Assembly: GCA_028767165.1 (NCBI GenBank)
Contig: JARACJ010000003.1
Coordinates: 420,897 to 484,896, forward strand
Direction: 5' to 3'
Length of the DNA: 64,000 bases
Source: Proteobacteria bacterium DTSAM18
Lineage (GTDB): Bacteria > Myxococcota_A > UBA796 > GCA-2862545
Position numbers and translations under genes: made by a program. Each line of letters begins with the position of its first letter. Position 1 is the stretch's first letter. The notes under the pieces were generated by a model. It saw nothing but the letters and a program-made list of their open reading frames with translations. It was not told the DNA's origin and did not search any database. Positions 41,242 to 50,422 of the stretch are shown here, piece by piece.

Positions 41242-41906
41242 CGCCCGAGCAACGTGAGCACCTGCACGCCCGCTGGGCCGGTCGCACCCGCTCCGAGTGG
41301 GCGTCCTCCCAGGTGATGGCCCGGCTCGCCGACGAGGTGCAGTCGGCCACCGGCGACGCCTCCCTCGGAGACGACCTCCGGCGGGCCGCCGACGACGAGG
41401 CCCACCACGGCGATCTCTGCGTGGCCGTGGTGCAGCAGCTCGGGCCCGTCCCCGAGCGCTCCGGCACGCTGCCTGGTCTCCCGCCCGCCCGCAGCGCGGA
41501 TCCGGCCGTCGCCCTCGTCGAGCGGGTCCTGTTCCTGCTGGTCACCGGCGAGGCCATCGCCTCCGCCCTGCTCGGCCAGCTCGCCCAGACCTGTCGCGAC
41601 GACCTGCAGCCCACCATCTTCCGCATCGCCGTCGACGAGAGCCGCCACGCCCAGCTCGGCTGGCGCGTGCTCGACACCCTCGTGGGTCGGCTGTCTCCCG
41701 CACAACGGGCGGAGCTCGTCACCCACGTCCCCGCCGTCGTGGGCATGGGCGTCGCCTCCTTCCGCTCCCAGCTCACCACCCCCTGGCCCGAGCTGGCCCA
41801 GCAGTGGGGGCTGGCGGATCAGGGGATGACGGAGGCCGTCGCACGCAAGGTCATCGCGACCTACGTGGGCCCGGAGCTGGGCCAACGCGGGCTGTGGCAG
41901 CGCTGA
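41238..41906 (+). CDS. Ferritin-like diiron protein coupled to the Cys-rich lipoprotein
   Basis: 222 aa, mostly helical. Two ExxH motifs are visible: DDEAHHGDL near residue 55 and VDESRHAQLGW near 137, with further Glu in the helices between (TGEAIASALL near 108), which is the ligand set of a ferritin-like four-helix diiron site. No signal peptide is seen, so it is probably cytoplasmic. The start overlaps the stop of the Cys-rich lipoprotein gene, implying linked function: oxidation or modification of that peptide, iron handling or peroxide chemistry are candidates. It converges on the hydrolase at 41938. Exact subfamily not recognised. Confidence 0.75.
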   Translation: MTPEQREHLHARWAGRTRSEWASSQVMARLADEVQSATGDASLGDDLRRAADDEAHHGDLCVAVVQQLGPVPERSGTLPGLPPARSADPAVALVERVLFLLVTGEAIASALLGQLAQTCRDDLQPTIFRIAVDESRHAQLGWRVLDTLVGRLSPAQRAELVTHVPAVVGMGVASFRSQLTTPWPELAQQWGLADQGMTEAVARKVIATYVGPELGQRGLWQR

Positions 41907-41918
41907 CCCGCTCTTCCC

Positions 41919-41939
41919 GAGGGCCCCTCCCCGGCCCTC
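41919..41939. terminator. Short hairpin between convergent genes
   Basis: GAGGGCC and GGCCCTC form a 7-bp stem with a 7-base loop in the 31-bp gap between convergent genes. No U-tract, so termination is only suggested. Confidence 0.4.
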
Positions 41940-42843
41940 AGTCCCCGTCCTCCTCGATCGCCGCCCCGTGGGGCAGCCCCTGCATCGCCTCGCTCCCGAG
42001 CCAGCTGGCGATGAGCCCGGCCGCCTCCTCGCCGGCGTCGTCCTGCCAGTAGTGCCCGGCGTCGAGCGGATACCAGGTGTGCTCGGGGAAGATCTCGCGC
42101 CAGCGGTTGAGCTCCTTCTCGCCGAACCCGAAGTCCTTGTCGGCCCACATGATGAGCACCGGCTTGTCGGCCAGGTTGCGCATGCCGCCCTCGAGGGCCG
42201 TGAGGAATTCGGTGGAGCCGATGATCTCCCGCGGAAACACCAGCATGCCCTCGTGCCGCCGCTCGCTGGACAGGGGCGCCTGGTACATGGCCAGCTCCGC
42301 ATCGGTGAGCGGCTTGTCGTGTCCACCCTTCATGAAGAACCGGAACACGCCATCGAAGGTCTCGTCCGCGAAGCGCCCGAGTGGCCCTCCGAGGGCCCAG
42401 CTGAACACCCGGATGCCCGGATCGCCCTTCATGGGCCAGCCCCAGGTGTTGCCGATGACGAGCCCGCCGATCCGCTCACGCTCCCACTGGGCCACCGCGA
42501 GCCCGATGGGCCCGCCCCAGTCCTGCACCACGACGATGGCGTCCTGCAGATCCAGGTGCTGCACCAGCTCACGCACGATGCGTGCATGGCTCTCCGGCCG
42601 GAAGTCGTACCCCGGGGGCGCCTCGGACAGGCCGAATCCCGGGTAGTCCAGGGCGATGCAGCGGTACGACCCCGACAGTGCCTTGATCAGCTTGCGGTAC
42701 AGGAACGACCATGTGGGGTTGCCGTGGAGCATGAGGATGGGCCGCCCCTCCCCCTCGTCGACGTAGTGCACGTTGGCGCCGTTGGCCGTGCGGTGGAAGT
42801 GCGGGTCGAACGGGAACAGCTCGGGGTCGGGCGTGAACAGCAT
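41938..42843 (-). CDS. Haloalkane dehalogenase-like alpha/beta hydrolase
   Basis: 301 aa, full length for the family. GAGGA precedes the start. Oxyanion and halide residues sit in HGNPTWSFLYR (His40, Asn42); the nucleophile is Asp108 in VVQDWGGP followed by Trp109; the base is His264 in DAGHYWQDD. The Asp nucleophile followed by Trp and the Asn42/Trp109 pair are the halide-stabilising set of haloalkane dehalogenases, so dehalogenase activity is plausible, though related enzymes act on other esters or epoxides. It is divergent from the cupin gene across a 113-bp region containing a GGTACC. Confidence 0.85.
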   Translation of the reverse strand: MLFTPDPELFPFDPHFHRTANGANVHYVDEGEGRPILMLHGNPTWSFLYRKLIKALSGSYRCIALDYPGFGLSEAPPGYDFRPESHARIVRELVQHLDLQDAIVVVQDWGGPIGLAVAQWERERIGGLVIGNTWGWPMKGDPGIRVFSWALGGPLGRFADETFDGVFRFFMKGGHDKPLTDAELAMYQAPLSSERRHEGMLVFPREIIGSTEFLTALEGGMRNLADKPVLIMWADKDFGFGEKELNRWREIFPEHTWYPLDAGHYWQDDAGEEAAGLIASWLGSEAMQGLPHGAAIEEDGD

Positions 42844-42956
42844 GGCGGGTCCTCGGCGGTACGGGTCACTCGCCCATCGGTCAGGCCCCCACCCAATTCA
42901 CGGCAGGTACCCCCGCATGTCGGCCGATGGAGGAGCGAATCCCCCTGGAGGTCCCG

Positions 42957-43439
42957 ATGCCCGTCATCCTGTCCCTGCTCGCCACCCTGGTCTTCGCCGC
43001 CGAGCCGGAGCCCCCCAAGCCTCCCAGGGCGGCGAAGCCCGCACAGGCGATCGCCACCACCGCCTCCTCCCCGGCGCTCGACTGGGGCCCCTGCCCCACC
43101 TTCCTCGGCCCGGAGTGCCGCGTCGCCGTCATCCACGGCAGCGCCGATCAGCCCAACGCCGACATCCTGTTCAAGACCCCCGGTCGCAGCAGCCTGCCGA
43201 GCCACACCCACACCTCCGCCGAGCGCATCGTGCTCATCCAGGGGGAGCTGACGGTGACCTACCAGGGGCAGGCGCCCATCACCGTGAAGCAGGGAGGCTA
43301 CCTGTGGGGTCCACCGGGCAAGCCCCACGCCGCCCAGTGCACCAGCAAGTCCGCCTGCATCCTGTTCATCGCGTTCAACGAACCGGTGGACGCCTTCCCT
43401 TCGTCCACCCTGCGAACGCCCACCCCCATCAGCCAGTGA
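42957..43439 (+). CDS. Secreted cupin-domain protein
   Basis: 160 aa. The start at 42957 (GGAG six bases upstream) gives a clean signal peptide (MPVILSLLATLVFAAEPE); an in-frame ATG at 42927 would add ten residues before it. After a Pro/Ala-rich linker comes a single cupin barrel: SHTHTSAERIVLIQGE (two His and a Glu, metal-ligand pattern) and PPGKPHAAQ (His). Two Cys pairs suggest disulfides in the periplasm. Substrate unknown. Its 3' end overlaps the convergent ktrB gene by 11 bp. Confidence 0.8.
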   Translation: MPVILSLLATLVFAAEPEPPKPPRAAKPAQAIATTASSPALDWGPCPTFLGPECRVAVIHGSADQPNADILFKTPGRSSLPSHTHTSAERIVLIQGELTVTYQGQAPITVKQGGYLWGPPGKPHAAQCTSKSACILFIAFNEPVDAFPSSTLRTPTPISQ

Positions 43440-44793
43440 TGACCTCGTCGCTCGGGTAGCGCACCCGCCGCTGGGTGGGCTTGACCAGCAGATAGGCCAG
43501 GGTCAGCGGGCCCACGCGACCGACCACCATCACGGTCGACAGGATGAGCTTGCCCGGCGTGCTCAGCCTGGCCGTGAGTCCGTCGGACAGCCCCACCGTG
43601 CCGGCCGCGGACACCGTCTCGAAGAACACCCGGCCGATGGGCGCCTTCTCGGCGATCATCAGCCCCATCATGGCCAGCATCAGCCCCATCACGGTGATGA
43701 CCATGATGGCCAGCGAGCGAAGCACCACCATGGGCTGGATGGCCCGTCCGAAGGCGGTGAAGTCCCGGCGTCCCTCCAGGAAGGCGCGGGTCGCGATGAG
43801 GCTCACGGCGAAGGTCGACACCTTGATGCCGCCCCCGGTCGACGTGCTCCCCGCGCCGATGAACATGAGCGCCATCATGAGCAGCAGGCTGCCGTGGCGC
43901 ATGTTCGCCACGTCGATGGAATTGAAGCCGGCGGTGCGGGTCGAGGCCGACTGGAAGAAGGCGCTCAGCCACTGCACGGGCTTGCTGTCGATGCGCCCGA
44001 AGGTCGCCGGATTGCCCTGCTCGAGGAAGAAGATCGCCACGGTCCCCACCACCAGCAGCCACGCGGTGGTCGCGAGGGTGAGCTTGGTGTGCAGGCGAAG
44101 CCTTCGCCCACGGCTGCGGGTGACGTCGATGACGACCGTGAAGCCCAGACCGCCGACGATGAACAGCAGCGCCACGGTACCGAGGACCACCGGGTGGGCC
44201 ACGAACGAGACGAGCGAGTCGGAGAACAACGTGAAGCCGGCGTTGTTGAAGGCGCTGATGGCCAGGAAGCAGGCGTGCCGGAGCCCCTGGACCAGGCCGT
44301 ACCGGGGCACGAACACCAGGGCGAGCACCACGGCGCCCACGCCCTGACACAGGAAGGCGAAGCGGACCACGGACCGGGCGATGCCGATGACGTCCGTCGG
44401 CCCCCGCATGTTGAGCTCCTCGTGCATCAGGAGCGCCGACGTCATGCCCACCCGCCGGGTCAGGAAGGTCACCAGGAGCACGCTGAAGCTCATCAGCCCC
44501 AGACCGCCGAGCTCCATGAGGACAATCATGAGCAGCTCACCGGCGAAGTTGAACTGGGTCCCGGGATCGACCGTGCCGAGACCGGTCACCGTGAGCGCGC
44601 TGGTGGCCATGAACAGGGCGTCCACGAAGGACAGCGGGGCCTGGTTCGACACCCACGGCGTCATCAGCAGGCCCGTGGAGGGGATCAGCACCGACAGGAA
44701 CAGGAGGAACAGCAGACGGGTGGGCCTTCGGGCGGCCAGCCGCCGACGGGGCAGCGGCCGCTCCTCGGTCGTGAGGAACTCCCACCCGCTCAC
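43429..44793 (-). CDS. ktrB: Ktr/Trk-type potassium channel subunit
   Basis: 454 aa, KtrB length. GTG start overlapping the ktrA stop (GTGA). Four pore repeats are visible, each with a filter glycine: TSALTVTGLGTVD, ISAFNNAGFTLF, SASTRTAGFNSID and TVSAAGTVGLSDG. A gating-loop-like glycine/serine segment (GAGSTSTGGGIKVST) follows the third pore. It moves K+ (and perhaps Na+-linked) into the cell under control of the RCK protein encoded just upstream. Confidence 0.88.
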   Translation of the reverse strand: MSGWEFLTTEERPLPRRRLAARRPTRLLFLLFLSVLIPSTGLLMTPWVSNQAPLSFVDALFMATSALTVTGLGTVDPGTQFNFAGELLMIVLMELGGLGLMSFSVLLVTFLTRRVGMTSALLMHEELNMRGPTDVIGIARSVVRFAFLCQGVGAVVLALVFVPRYGLVQGLRHACFLAISAFNNAGFTLFSDSLVSFVAHPVVLGTVALLFIVGGLGFTVVIDVTRSRGRRLRLHTKLTLATTAWLLVVGTVAIFFLEQGNPATFGRIDSKPVQWLSAFFQSASTRTAGFNSIDVANMRHGSLLLMMALMFIGAGSTSTGGGIKVSTFAVSLIATRAFLEGRRDFTAFGRAIQPMVVLRSLAIMVITVMGLMLAMMGLMIAEKAPIGRVFFETVSAAGTVGLSDGLTARLSTPGKLILSTVMVVGRVGPLTLAYLLVKPTQRRVRYPSDEVITG

Positions 44794-45437
44794 AGGTGCT
44801 GCAGCAGCTTGTTCAGGGCCGCATAGCTTCCCCCGAGGATCAGCACGTCACCGCGCTGCAGCGCCTCCTCGTCCTTCATGCCCACGATGAGCGACGCCTC
44901 CCGCTTGAGGGCCAGCAGGCGCACGTCCTTGCGGTGCTGGATCTGCTCCAGCCTCCACCCTTCGATCTCCGGGGGGATCTGGACCTCGACGATGGCGAGC
45001 TGGTCGTCGAGATCGAGGTAGTCGTAGACGCGGTGGGTCAGCAGCTGTCGGCTGAGCCGGGCGCTCATCTCCATCTCCGGGTTGACCACCCGGTCGGCCC
45101 CGATCTTCTTCAGGATGGCGTGGTGGTGCCGGTCCCCGGCCTTCACCCAGAGGTTGTCCACGCCCGCGTCCTTGAGCATGAGCGTGACCAGGATCGAGCT
45201 GCTCGTGTCCTCGCCGATGGCCACGAACACCGCGTCCATGTTCTGCAGGCCCAGCTCCTGCACCACCCGCTCGTCGGTCACGTCGCCGATGGCGGCGCGG
45301 GTGACCCGATCGGCCACCTTCTCCACGGCCTGCTCCACTCGGTCCACGGCGAGGACCTGCGCGCCCTGTCGCATCAGGTCCATGCAGAGGCTCTCGCCGA
45401 ACCTCCCGATGCCTATGACGGCGATCTGTCGAGCCAT
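44790..45437 (-). CDS. ktrA: RCK-domain potassium uptake regulator
   Basis: 215 aa from the ATG at 45437, with GGAGG upstream; the frame is open further 5' but those residues are not family-like. The N-domain has the nucleotide-binding motif VIGIGRFGESL and the acidic end of strand 2 (VLAVD); the C-terminal half (about 140-215) is a TrkA-C/RCK-C domain. One RCK unit of this length is KtrA type rather than the double TrkA. It overlaps ktrB by GTGA, so the pair is translationally coupled. Confidence 0.88.
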   Translation of the reverse strand: MARQIAVIGIGRFGESLCMDLMRQGAQVLAVDRVEQAVEKVADRVTRAAIGDVTDERVVQELGLQNMDAVFVAIGEDTSSSILVTLMLKDAGVDNLWVKAGDRHHHAILKKIGADRVVNPEMEMSARLSRQLLTHRVYDYLDLDDQLAIVEVQIPPEIEGWRLEQIQHRKDVRLLALKREASLIVGMKDEEALQRGDVLILGGSYAALNKLLQHL

Positions 45438-45512
45438 GCGGTGCGCCCTCCCCTCCTCCGGGCCGCAGCCTCTTCGGCACACACCGTCCGGTGCTCGATG
45501 GGGGCCTCGGCC

Positions 45513-45548
45513 AAGAAGAAGGGGCCCGCCGGTCACCCGACGAGCCCC
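45513..45548 (-). terminator. Rho-independent terminator after the thrombospondin-repeat gene
   Basis: A 12-bp stem (GGGGCTCGTCGG with CCGGCGGGCCCC, two G-U pairs), a GTGA loop and then TTCTTCTT on the minus strand, 22 bases after the stop at 45570. It separates this gene from ktrAB. Confidence 0.8.
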
Positions 45549-45569
45549 TGGACGCCGCCTGGCGTCACC

Positions 45570-48500
45570 TCAGCGACGGCGACGCAGCGCCAGCCCGAGC
45601 AGCGGGAGGAGCAGCCAGCCGGCGGAGCGGCCACCCGCGGCATTGCAGCCGCAGCCCTCCTGCACCGGATCGACGGTGACCATCACCAGGGGATCGTCGT
45701 CCTCGCCATCGAGCAGGCCGTCGTCGTCGGTGTCCGGGTCGAGCGGGTCGGTGCCCAGCTCGAGCTCCTCGCCGTCCGTCAGGCCGTCGTCGTCGGCATC
45801 GGGGTTGGTGGGATCGGGATCCTCGCCGTCCAGCAGGCCGTCGTCGTCGACATCGGGGTTGGTGGGGTCCGGGTCCACGTCGTCGAACAGGCCGTCCTCG
45901 TCCTCGTCGAGCCAGGAGGCGTCGTCGTCGGGGTCGTTCGGGTCGAGCTCGTCCGTGTCCACGGCGCCATCACCGTTGGCGTCTTCGGCGCCATCGTCGA
46001 TGCCTCCCTCGTCGGAGTCCGCGCTGAGGGGATCGGTGGTGCTCTCGGGGTCGGCGTCGGCCTCGAACACGTCGGTGTCGGTGCCGGTGCCCTCGGGCTC
46101 GACCAGGCCGAGCTCGAGTCCGTCGGACAGGCCGTCCTCGTCGCTGTCGAACAGGTTCGGGTCGGTCTCCCCGGTGTCCACCAGGCCGTCGCCGTTGGCG
46201 TCCTCGGTGCCGTCGAGCAGGCCGTCGTCGTCGGAGTCGTCGTCCATCGGATCAGTGGTGGTGTCCGGATCGGCGTCGGCGATGAAGCCCTCGGAGTCCG
46301 CGGTGCCCTCGGTCAGGCCGACCTCCATGCCGTCGGACAGGCCGTCGCCGTCGGAGTCCCAGTTCTGGGGATCGGTGCCCCAGCTGGCCTCGTCGCCATC
46401 GGCGATGCCGTCGTCGTCCATGTCGGCATCCTCGGGATCGGCGTCCAGGCCATCGATGAGGCCGTCCTCGTCGGCGTCCGCGGACTCGGGGTAGGCATCT
46501 TCGCCATCGAGCAGGCCGTCGTCGTCGTAGTCGGCATCCTCGGGGTCCGGATCCTCGCCGTCGATGAGGCCGTCGTCGTCGTGATCGGCATCGGCGGGCC
46601 AGGGATCGAGGTCGTCGTCGATGCCGTCGTTGTCGTCGTCGAAGTCGCAGGCGTCGCCCTCGTCGTCGGCATCCTCGTTGGCCTGGTCGGCGTTGGCGTC
46701 CATCGGACAGTTGTCGTCGTCATCCGCCACGCCGTCGTCGTCGTCGTCGTCGTCACACACATCACCGAGGTCGTCGGCGTCGTTGTCGGCCTGGTCGAGG
46801 TTGGCGTCGAGGATGCAGTTGTCCTCGTCGTCGAGGATCGTGTCGCCGTCGTCGTCGTCGTCGCAGGCGTCGCCCTCGTCGTCTCCATCGGTGTCGAGCT
46901 GATCGTCGTTGGCCGCGAGCGCGCAGTTGTCGACGTCGTCGGCCACGCCGTCGTCGTCGTCGTCGTCGTCGCAGACGTCACCGGCCTCGTCGCCGTCGGT
47001 GTCGTGCTGATCGGCGTTGGCGTCAACGGGGCAGTTGTCCTCGCCGTCGTCCACGAGATCGCCGTCGTCGTCGAGGTCGCAGGCGTCGCCGACGAGGTCG
47101 AGGTCGAGGTCCTCCTGGCCGGCGTTGACCACCAGCACGCAGTTGTCCGACGCATCGGCCACGCCGTCGTCGTCGTCGTCGTCGTCGCAGACGTCACCGG
47201 CCTCGTCGCCGTCGGTGTCGAGCTGATCGGCGTTGGCATCCACGGGGCAGTTGTCCTCGCCGTCGTCCACGAGATCGCCGTCGTCGTCGAGGTCGCAGGC
47301 ATCGCCGAGCAGATCGAGGTCGAGATCCTCCTGGCCGGCGTTGGCCACCAGCACGCAGTTGTCCGACGCGTCGGCCACGCCGTCGCCGTCGTCGTCGTCG
47401 TCGCAGGCATCGCCGGCATCGTCACTGTCGGTGTCGAGCTGATCGGCGTTGGCCTCGAAGGCGCAGTTGTCGTCGTCGTCGGCCACGCCGTCGTCGTCGT
47501 CGTCGTCGTCACAGACATCGCCGGCATCGTCGCCGTCGTTGTTCGCCTGATCGGCGTTGGCGACCAGCACGCAGTTGTCGGACGCGTCGGCCACGCCGTC
47601 GCCGTCGTCGTCGTCGTCGCAGGCATCGCCCGCGTCGTCGCCGTCGTTGTCGGCCTGATCGGCGTTGGCATCGAACACGCAGTTGTCGTCCGTGTCGAGC
47701 ACGCCGTCGTCGTCGTCGTCGTCGTCACAGACATCGCCGGCATCGTCGCCGTCGTTGTTCGCCTGATCGGCGTTGGCCACCATCGCGCAGTTGTCGGACG
47801 TGTCGGCCACGCCGTCGCCGTCGTCGTCGTCGTCGCAGACGTCGCCGGCCTCGTCGGCGTCGTTGTCGGCCTGGTCGGCGTTGGCGTCGAACACGCAGTT
47901 GTCGTCCGTGTCGAGCACGCCGTCGCCGTCGTCGTCGTCGTCGCAGGCATCGCCGGCATCGTCGGCGTCGTTGTCGGCCTGATCGGCGTTGGCCACCATC
48001 GCGCAGTTGTCGGACGCGTCGGCCACGCCGTCGTCGTCGTCGTCGTCGTCGCAGACGTCGCCCGCCTCGTCGGCGTCGTTGTCGGCCTGGTCGGCGTTGG
48101 CGTCGAACACGCAGTTGTCGGCCGCGTCGAGCACGCCGTCGTCGTCGTCGTCGTCGTCGCAGGCATCGCCGGCGTCGTCGGCGTCGTTGTCGGCCTGATC
48201 GAGGTTGGCGAGCATCAGGCAGTTGTCGTCCACATCCGCCACGGTGTCGCCGTCGGCGTCGAGGTCGCACACGTCGCCCTCGTCATCGGCGTCGAAGTCG
48301 AGCTGCAGCTCGTTGTGGTCGTCGGGGCAGTTGTCGACGTCGCCGCAGATGCCGTCGTCATCGGCGTCGTTGTCGGCGTCGAACGGACAGGCGTCGGAGA
48401 CATCGGCGATGCCGTCCTCGTCGGCATCCGGCGCATGGCCGAAGGTGACGCTGCGCAGCGTGGTCTCGCCGGCACCACCGTCGAGGTACGCACACCACGT

Positions 48501-50078
48501 CACGCCGTCTTCCGTGACCGGGAGATCGGGCATGCCGTCGGAGAGGTCGGTGGCTGCCACGCCGTCGGCGGCCGTCTCGGCGCCCGTCCAGGCCGTGCCG
48601 TCCCACGCCACCCAGGTGACGCCGTCGTCCGTGGACAGGCGCCAGGTGACGCTGTCGATCGCGCCTTCGCCTTCGAAGGAGAAGGCGTCCCACACCCGCT
48701 CGGCCTCGAGAATCTGCGGTGTGTGGCTGCAGATCTCACCGCTGCCGTAGGCGTGGACGGGCTGGGCCGTGTGTCCGACCGCCGGCGAGGCGACCAGATC
48801 GGCCTCGGTGGTGATGTCGGCGTAGGCGGTGCCGTTGAGGTCGTCCATGTCGAGACGGACGCGACCTGCCGCACCGGCGCCACCGTTGGGACGGCCACTG
48901 CCGCCGGTGCCACCAGCACCCCCCGTGGCCCCCACGGCCAGCAGGCCGATGTCGAGCTCGTCGGCGGTGAGATGCACCGTGCCACCGGCCCCACCGCCGC
49001 CGCCACCGGTCTCCCCCGTGGCGTCGTTGGGAGCGGCGGCTCCCCCCGCGTTGACGGTGCCCTGGACGTCGAGGATGCGAGCCCAGGCCAGGATGATGCC
49101 GCCACCCGCCGCGCCGGTGCCACCGGTGTCGGGGTTGTCGCCGTCCTTGCCGCCGGAGCCGCCGCCACCACCGAAGTGCAGGGTGGCGAGGGTGGCATCA
49201 CCGGCGGTTCCGCCGCCGGGCGCGCTGCTGGTGCAGCTCCAGCAGGTACCGCCACAGAACTGGGTGTACACCCCGCCGCCGGAGCCGCTCGCGGCGTGGC
49301 CGCCACCGCCACCGCCGTTTCCACTGTGGCACCACTCGGCGCCGCCGCCGGAGCCACCCTGGCCCGAAGCGCCCCAGCCGATGGCCAGGCCGCCGTCGTG
49401 CCCCTCACCGCCGTTGCCGTAGCCACCGGAGTTGGGACGCTCGGCGCCGCCGCGGTAGCCGAGACCCGTGGCGTCGAGGGCGCCACCGGACGCCACCGTG
49501 AGTTCGTGGGCCCGGAACACGAGCACGCCGCCGGTCTCGCCATCCCACGGGGCGGTGGTCAGTGACGCGCCCACCGTGACGGTGCCGTAGTGTGGCACCC
49601 GGACGACCTGCACGCGGTCCACCGAGCTCGTGTCGACCGTGTAGTCGTGGGCGAGGCCGGAGGTCAGCGTCAGGGTGGTACCGCTCACGCTCTCCACGAA
49701 GGCGAACTCGTACACGCCGTGATCGGTACCCCGGCTCGCGATGATCAGGATCTCGTCTCCCTGGGAGAACCCTGCGGCGTCGTCCACGCCGATGGTGGTG
49801 TCACCGGACGACAGCGAGGCAGAGGCCCCCGACGTGAACATGTCGGCTTCCGTGCGGCCATCCGAGACGTGGGCCGACAGATCGGTATCGACCGTCACGT
49901 CGAGATCACCGTCGGCGCCGGTGCCATACAGCGCATCCAGCGTCGCGACGCCCTGCTCGGTCAATGAGAGGAATTCGCCGTACAAGCTGACATCGGCGTC
50001 GACATCGAGTGTCTCGGTCAGCTCCTGCGCGCCCGCCATGCTCGCCGGAAGCAGGCCGAGCCAGGTCAGAAATCGCAT
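45570..50078 (-). CDS. Giant thrombospondin type 3 repeat surface protein with MYXO-CTERM
   Basis: 1502 aa. The start at 50078 (GGAG five bases upstream) opens a signal peptide (MRFLTWLGLLPASMAGAQ). Residues about 199-412 are Gly-rich (GGGGGGHAASGSGGG), followed by a short globular part. From about 579 to 1152 run some 15 thrombospondin type 3 units of 36 aa (DNC, then NADQADNDADDAGD, then CDDDDDDDG), each with a Cys pair and an acidic calcium-binding stretch. About 1153-1470 are DPDxxDADxDDDGLxDGE repeats. The C-terminus EGCGCNAAGG, hydrophobic, RRRR is a canonical MYXO-CTERM sorting signal, so the protein should reach the cell surface. Role likely structural or adhesive. Divergent from a similar protein at 50642. 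Confidence 0.9.
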   Translation of the reverse strand: MRFLTWLGLLPASMAGAQELTETLDVDADVSLYGEFLSLTEQGVATLDALYGTGADGDLDVTVDTDLSAHVSDGRTEADMFTSGASASLSSGDTTIGVDDAAGFSQGDEILIIASRGTDHGVYEFAFVESVSGTTLTLTSGLAHDYTVDTSSVDRVQVVRVPHYGTVTVGASLTTAPWDGETGGVLVFRAHELTVASGGALDATGLGYRGGAERPNSGGYGNGGEGHDGGLAIGWGASGQGGSGGGAEWCHSGNGGGGGGHAASGSGGGVYTQFCGGTCWSCTSSAPGGGTAGDATLATLHFGGGGGSGGKDGDNPDTGGTGAAGGGIILAWARILDVQGTVNAGGAAAPNDATGETGGGGGGAGGTVHLTADELDIGLLAVGATGGAGGTGGSGRPNGGAGAAGRVRLDMDDLNGTAYADITTEADLVASPAVGHTAQPVHAYGSGEICSHTPQILEAERVWDAFSFEGEGAIDSVTWRLSTDDGVTWVAWDGTAWTGAETAADGVAATDLSDGMPDLPVTEDGVTWCAYLDGGAGETTLRSVTFGHAPDADEDGIADVSDACPFDADNDADDDGICGDVDNCPDDHNELQLDFDADDEGDVCDLDADGDTVADVDDNCLMLANLDQADNDADDAGDACDDDDDDDGVLDAADNCVFDANADQADNDADEAGDVCDDDDDDDGVADASDNCAMVANADQADNDADDAGDACDDDDDGDGVLDTDDNCVFDANADQADNDADEAGDVCDDDDDGDGVADTSDNCAMVANADQANNDGDDAGDVCDDDDDDDGVLDTDDNCVFDANADQADNDGDDAGDACDDDDDGDGVADASDNCVLVANADQANNDGDDAGDVCDDDDDDDGVADDDDNCAFEANADQLDTDSDDAGDACDDDDDGDGVADASDNCVLVANAGQEDLDLDLLGDACDLDDDGDLVDDGEDNCPVDANADQLDTDGDEAGDVCDDDDDDDGVADASDNCVLVVNAGQEDLDLDLVGDACDLDDDGDLVDDGEDNCPVDANADQHDTDGDEAGDVCDDDDDDDGVADDVDNCALAANDDQLDTDGDDEGDACDDDDDGDTILDDEDNCILDANLDQADNDADDLGDVCDDDDDDDGVADDDDNCPMDANADQANEDADDEGDACDFDDDNDGIDDDLDPWPADADHDDDGLIDGEDPDPEDADYDDDGLLDGEDAYPESADADEDGLIDGLDADPEDADMDDDGIADGDEASWGTDPQNWDSDGDGLSDGMEVGLTEGTADSEGFIADADPDTTTDPMDDDSDDDGLLDGTEDANGDGLVDTGETDPNLFDSDEDGLSDGLELGLVEPEGTGTDTDVFEADADPESTTDPLSADSDEGGIDDGAEDANGDGAVDTDELDPNDPDDDASWLDEDEDGLFDDVDPDPTNPDVDDDGLLDGEDPDPTNPDADDDGLTDGEELELGTDPLDPDTDDDGLLDGEDDDPLVMVTVDPVQEGCGCNAAGGRSAGWLLLPLLGLALRRRR
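46640..48340 (-). repeat. About 15 tandem 108-bp coding repeats
   Basis: The DNA under the thrombospondin type 3 units repeats every 108 bp with long identical stretches of GTC/GTCGTC codons. Adjacent units differ by only a few bases, indicating recent expansion or homogenisation. Unit number may vary between strains. Confidence 0.85.
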
Positions 50079-50100
50079 CACCACTCCAGTCCATGGTTGA

Positions 50101-50106
50101 ACGGTA
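50101..50106 (-). promoter_or_regulatory. Putative -10 element TACCGT
   Basis: 22 bases upstream of the start at 50078; no convincing -35. Part of the recurring TACNNT pattern. Confidence 0.35.
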
Positions 50107-50422
50107 TCCACGCTAACGCAGTCCGAACGCCCCACAAACGAACGACGAAAGATTTTCTCTCGCGCGTCGCATCTTCGCCAGGCCCTGCGGTTCCGCCGTA
50201 CTGGATGCATCTTCCATGGCCGACGCGCTTCGGCGACCCATGTGACCTTCCCGGGCTCGTGTGATGACTAGTTTCCAGGACACCGGAAACCGAACACACC
50301 ACCATCGGCCGCCAGGCGAACCCAACGGTGCACCACTTCGGAAAAGCCACATGCCCCTTACAGGGGGCGGCGGGGAATCCGCAACTCTTCACACGGTCTC
50401 CGTACCACCCACGGGTCCGGCA

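Noticed and set aside
46640..48340. Regularly spaced repeats that could suggest a CRISPR array
   Set aside because: The period is 108 bp of continuous coding sequence for thrombospondin type 3 units, without unique spacers.
44796..49565. 1589-codon plus-strand frame rich in Val, Gly and Ile, antisense to the thrombospondin-repeat gene and ktrA
   Set aside because: It is the complement of Asp/Ala-rich repeats; the minus strand has signal peptide, conserved repeats, MYXO-CTERM and terminator.
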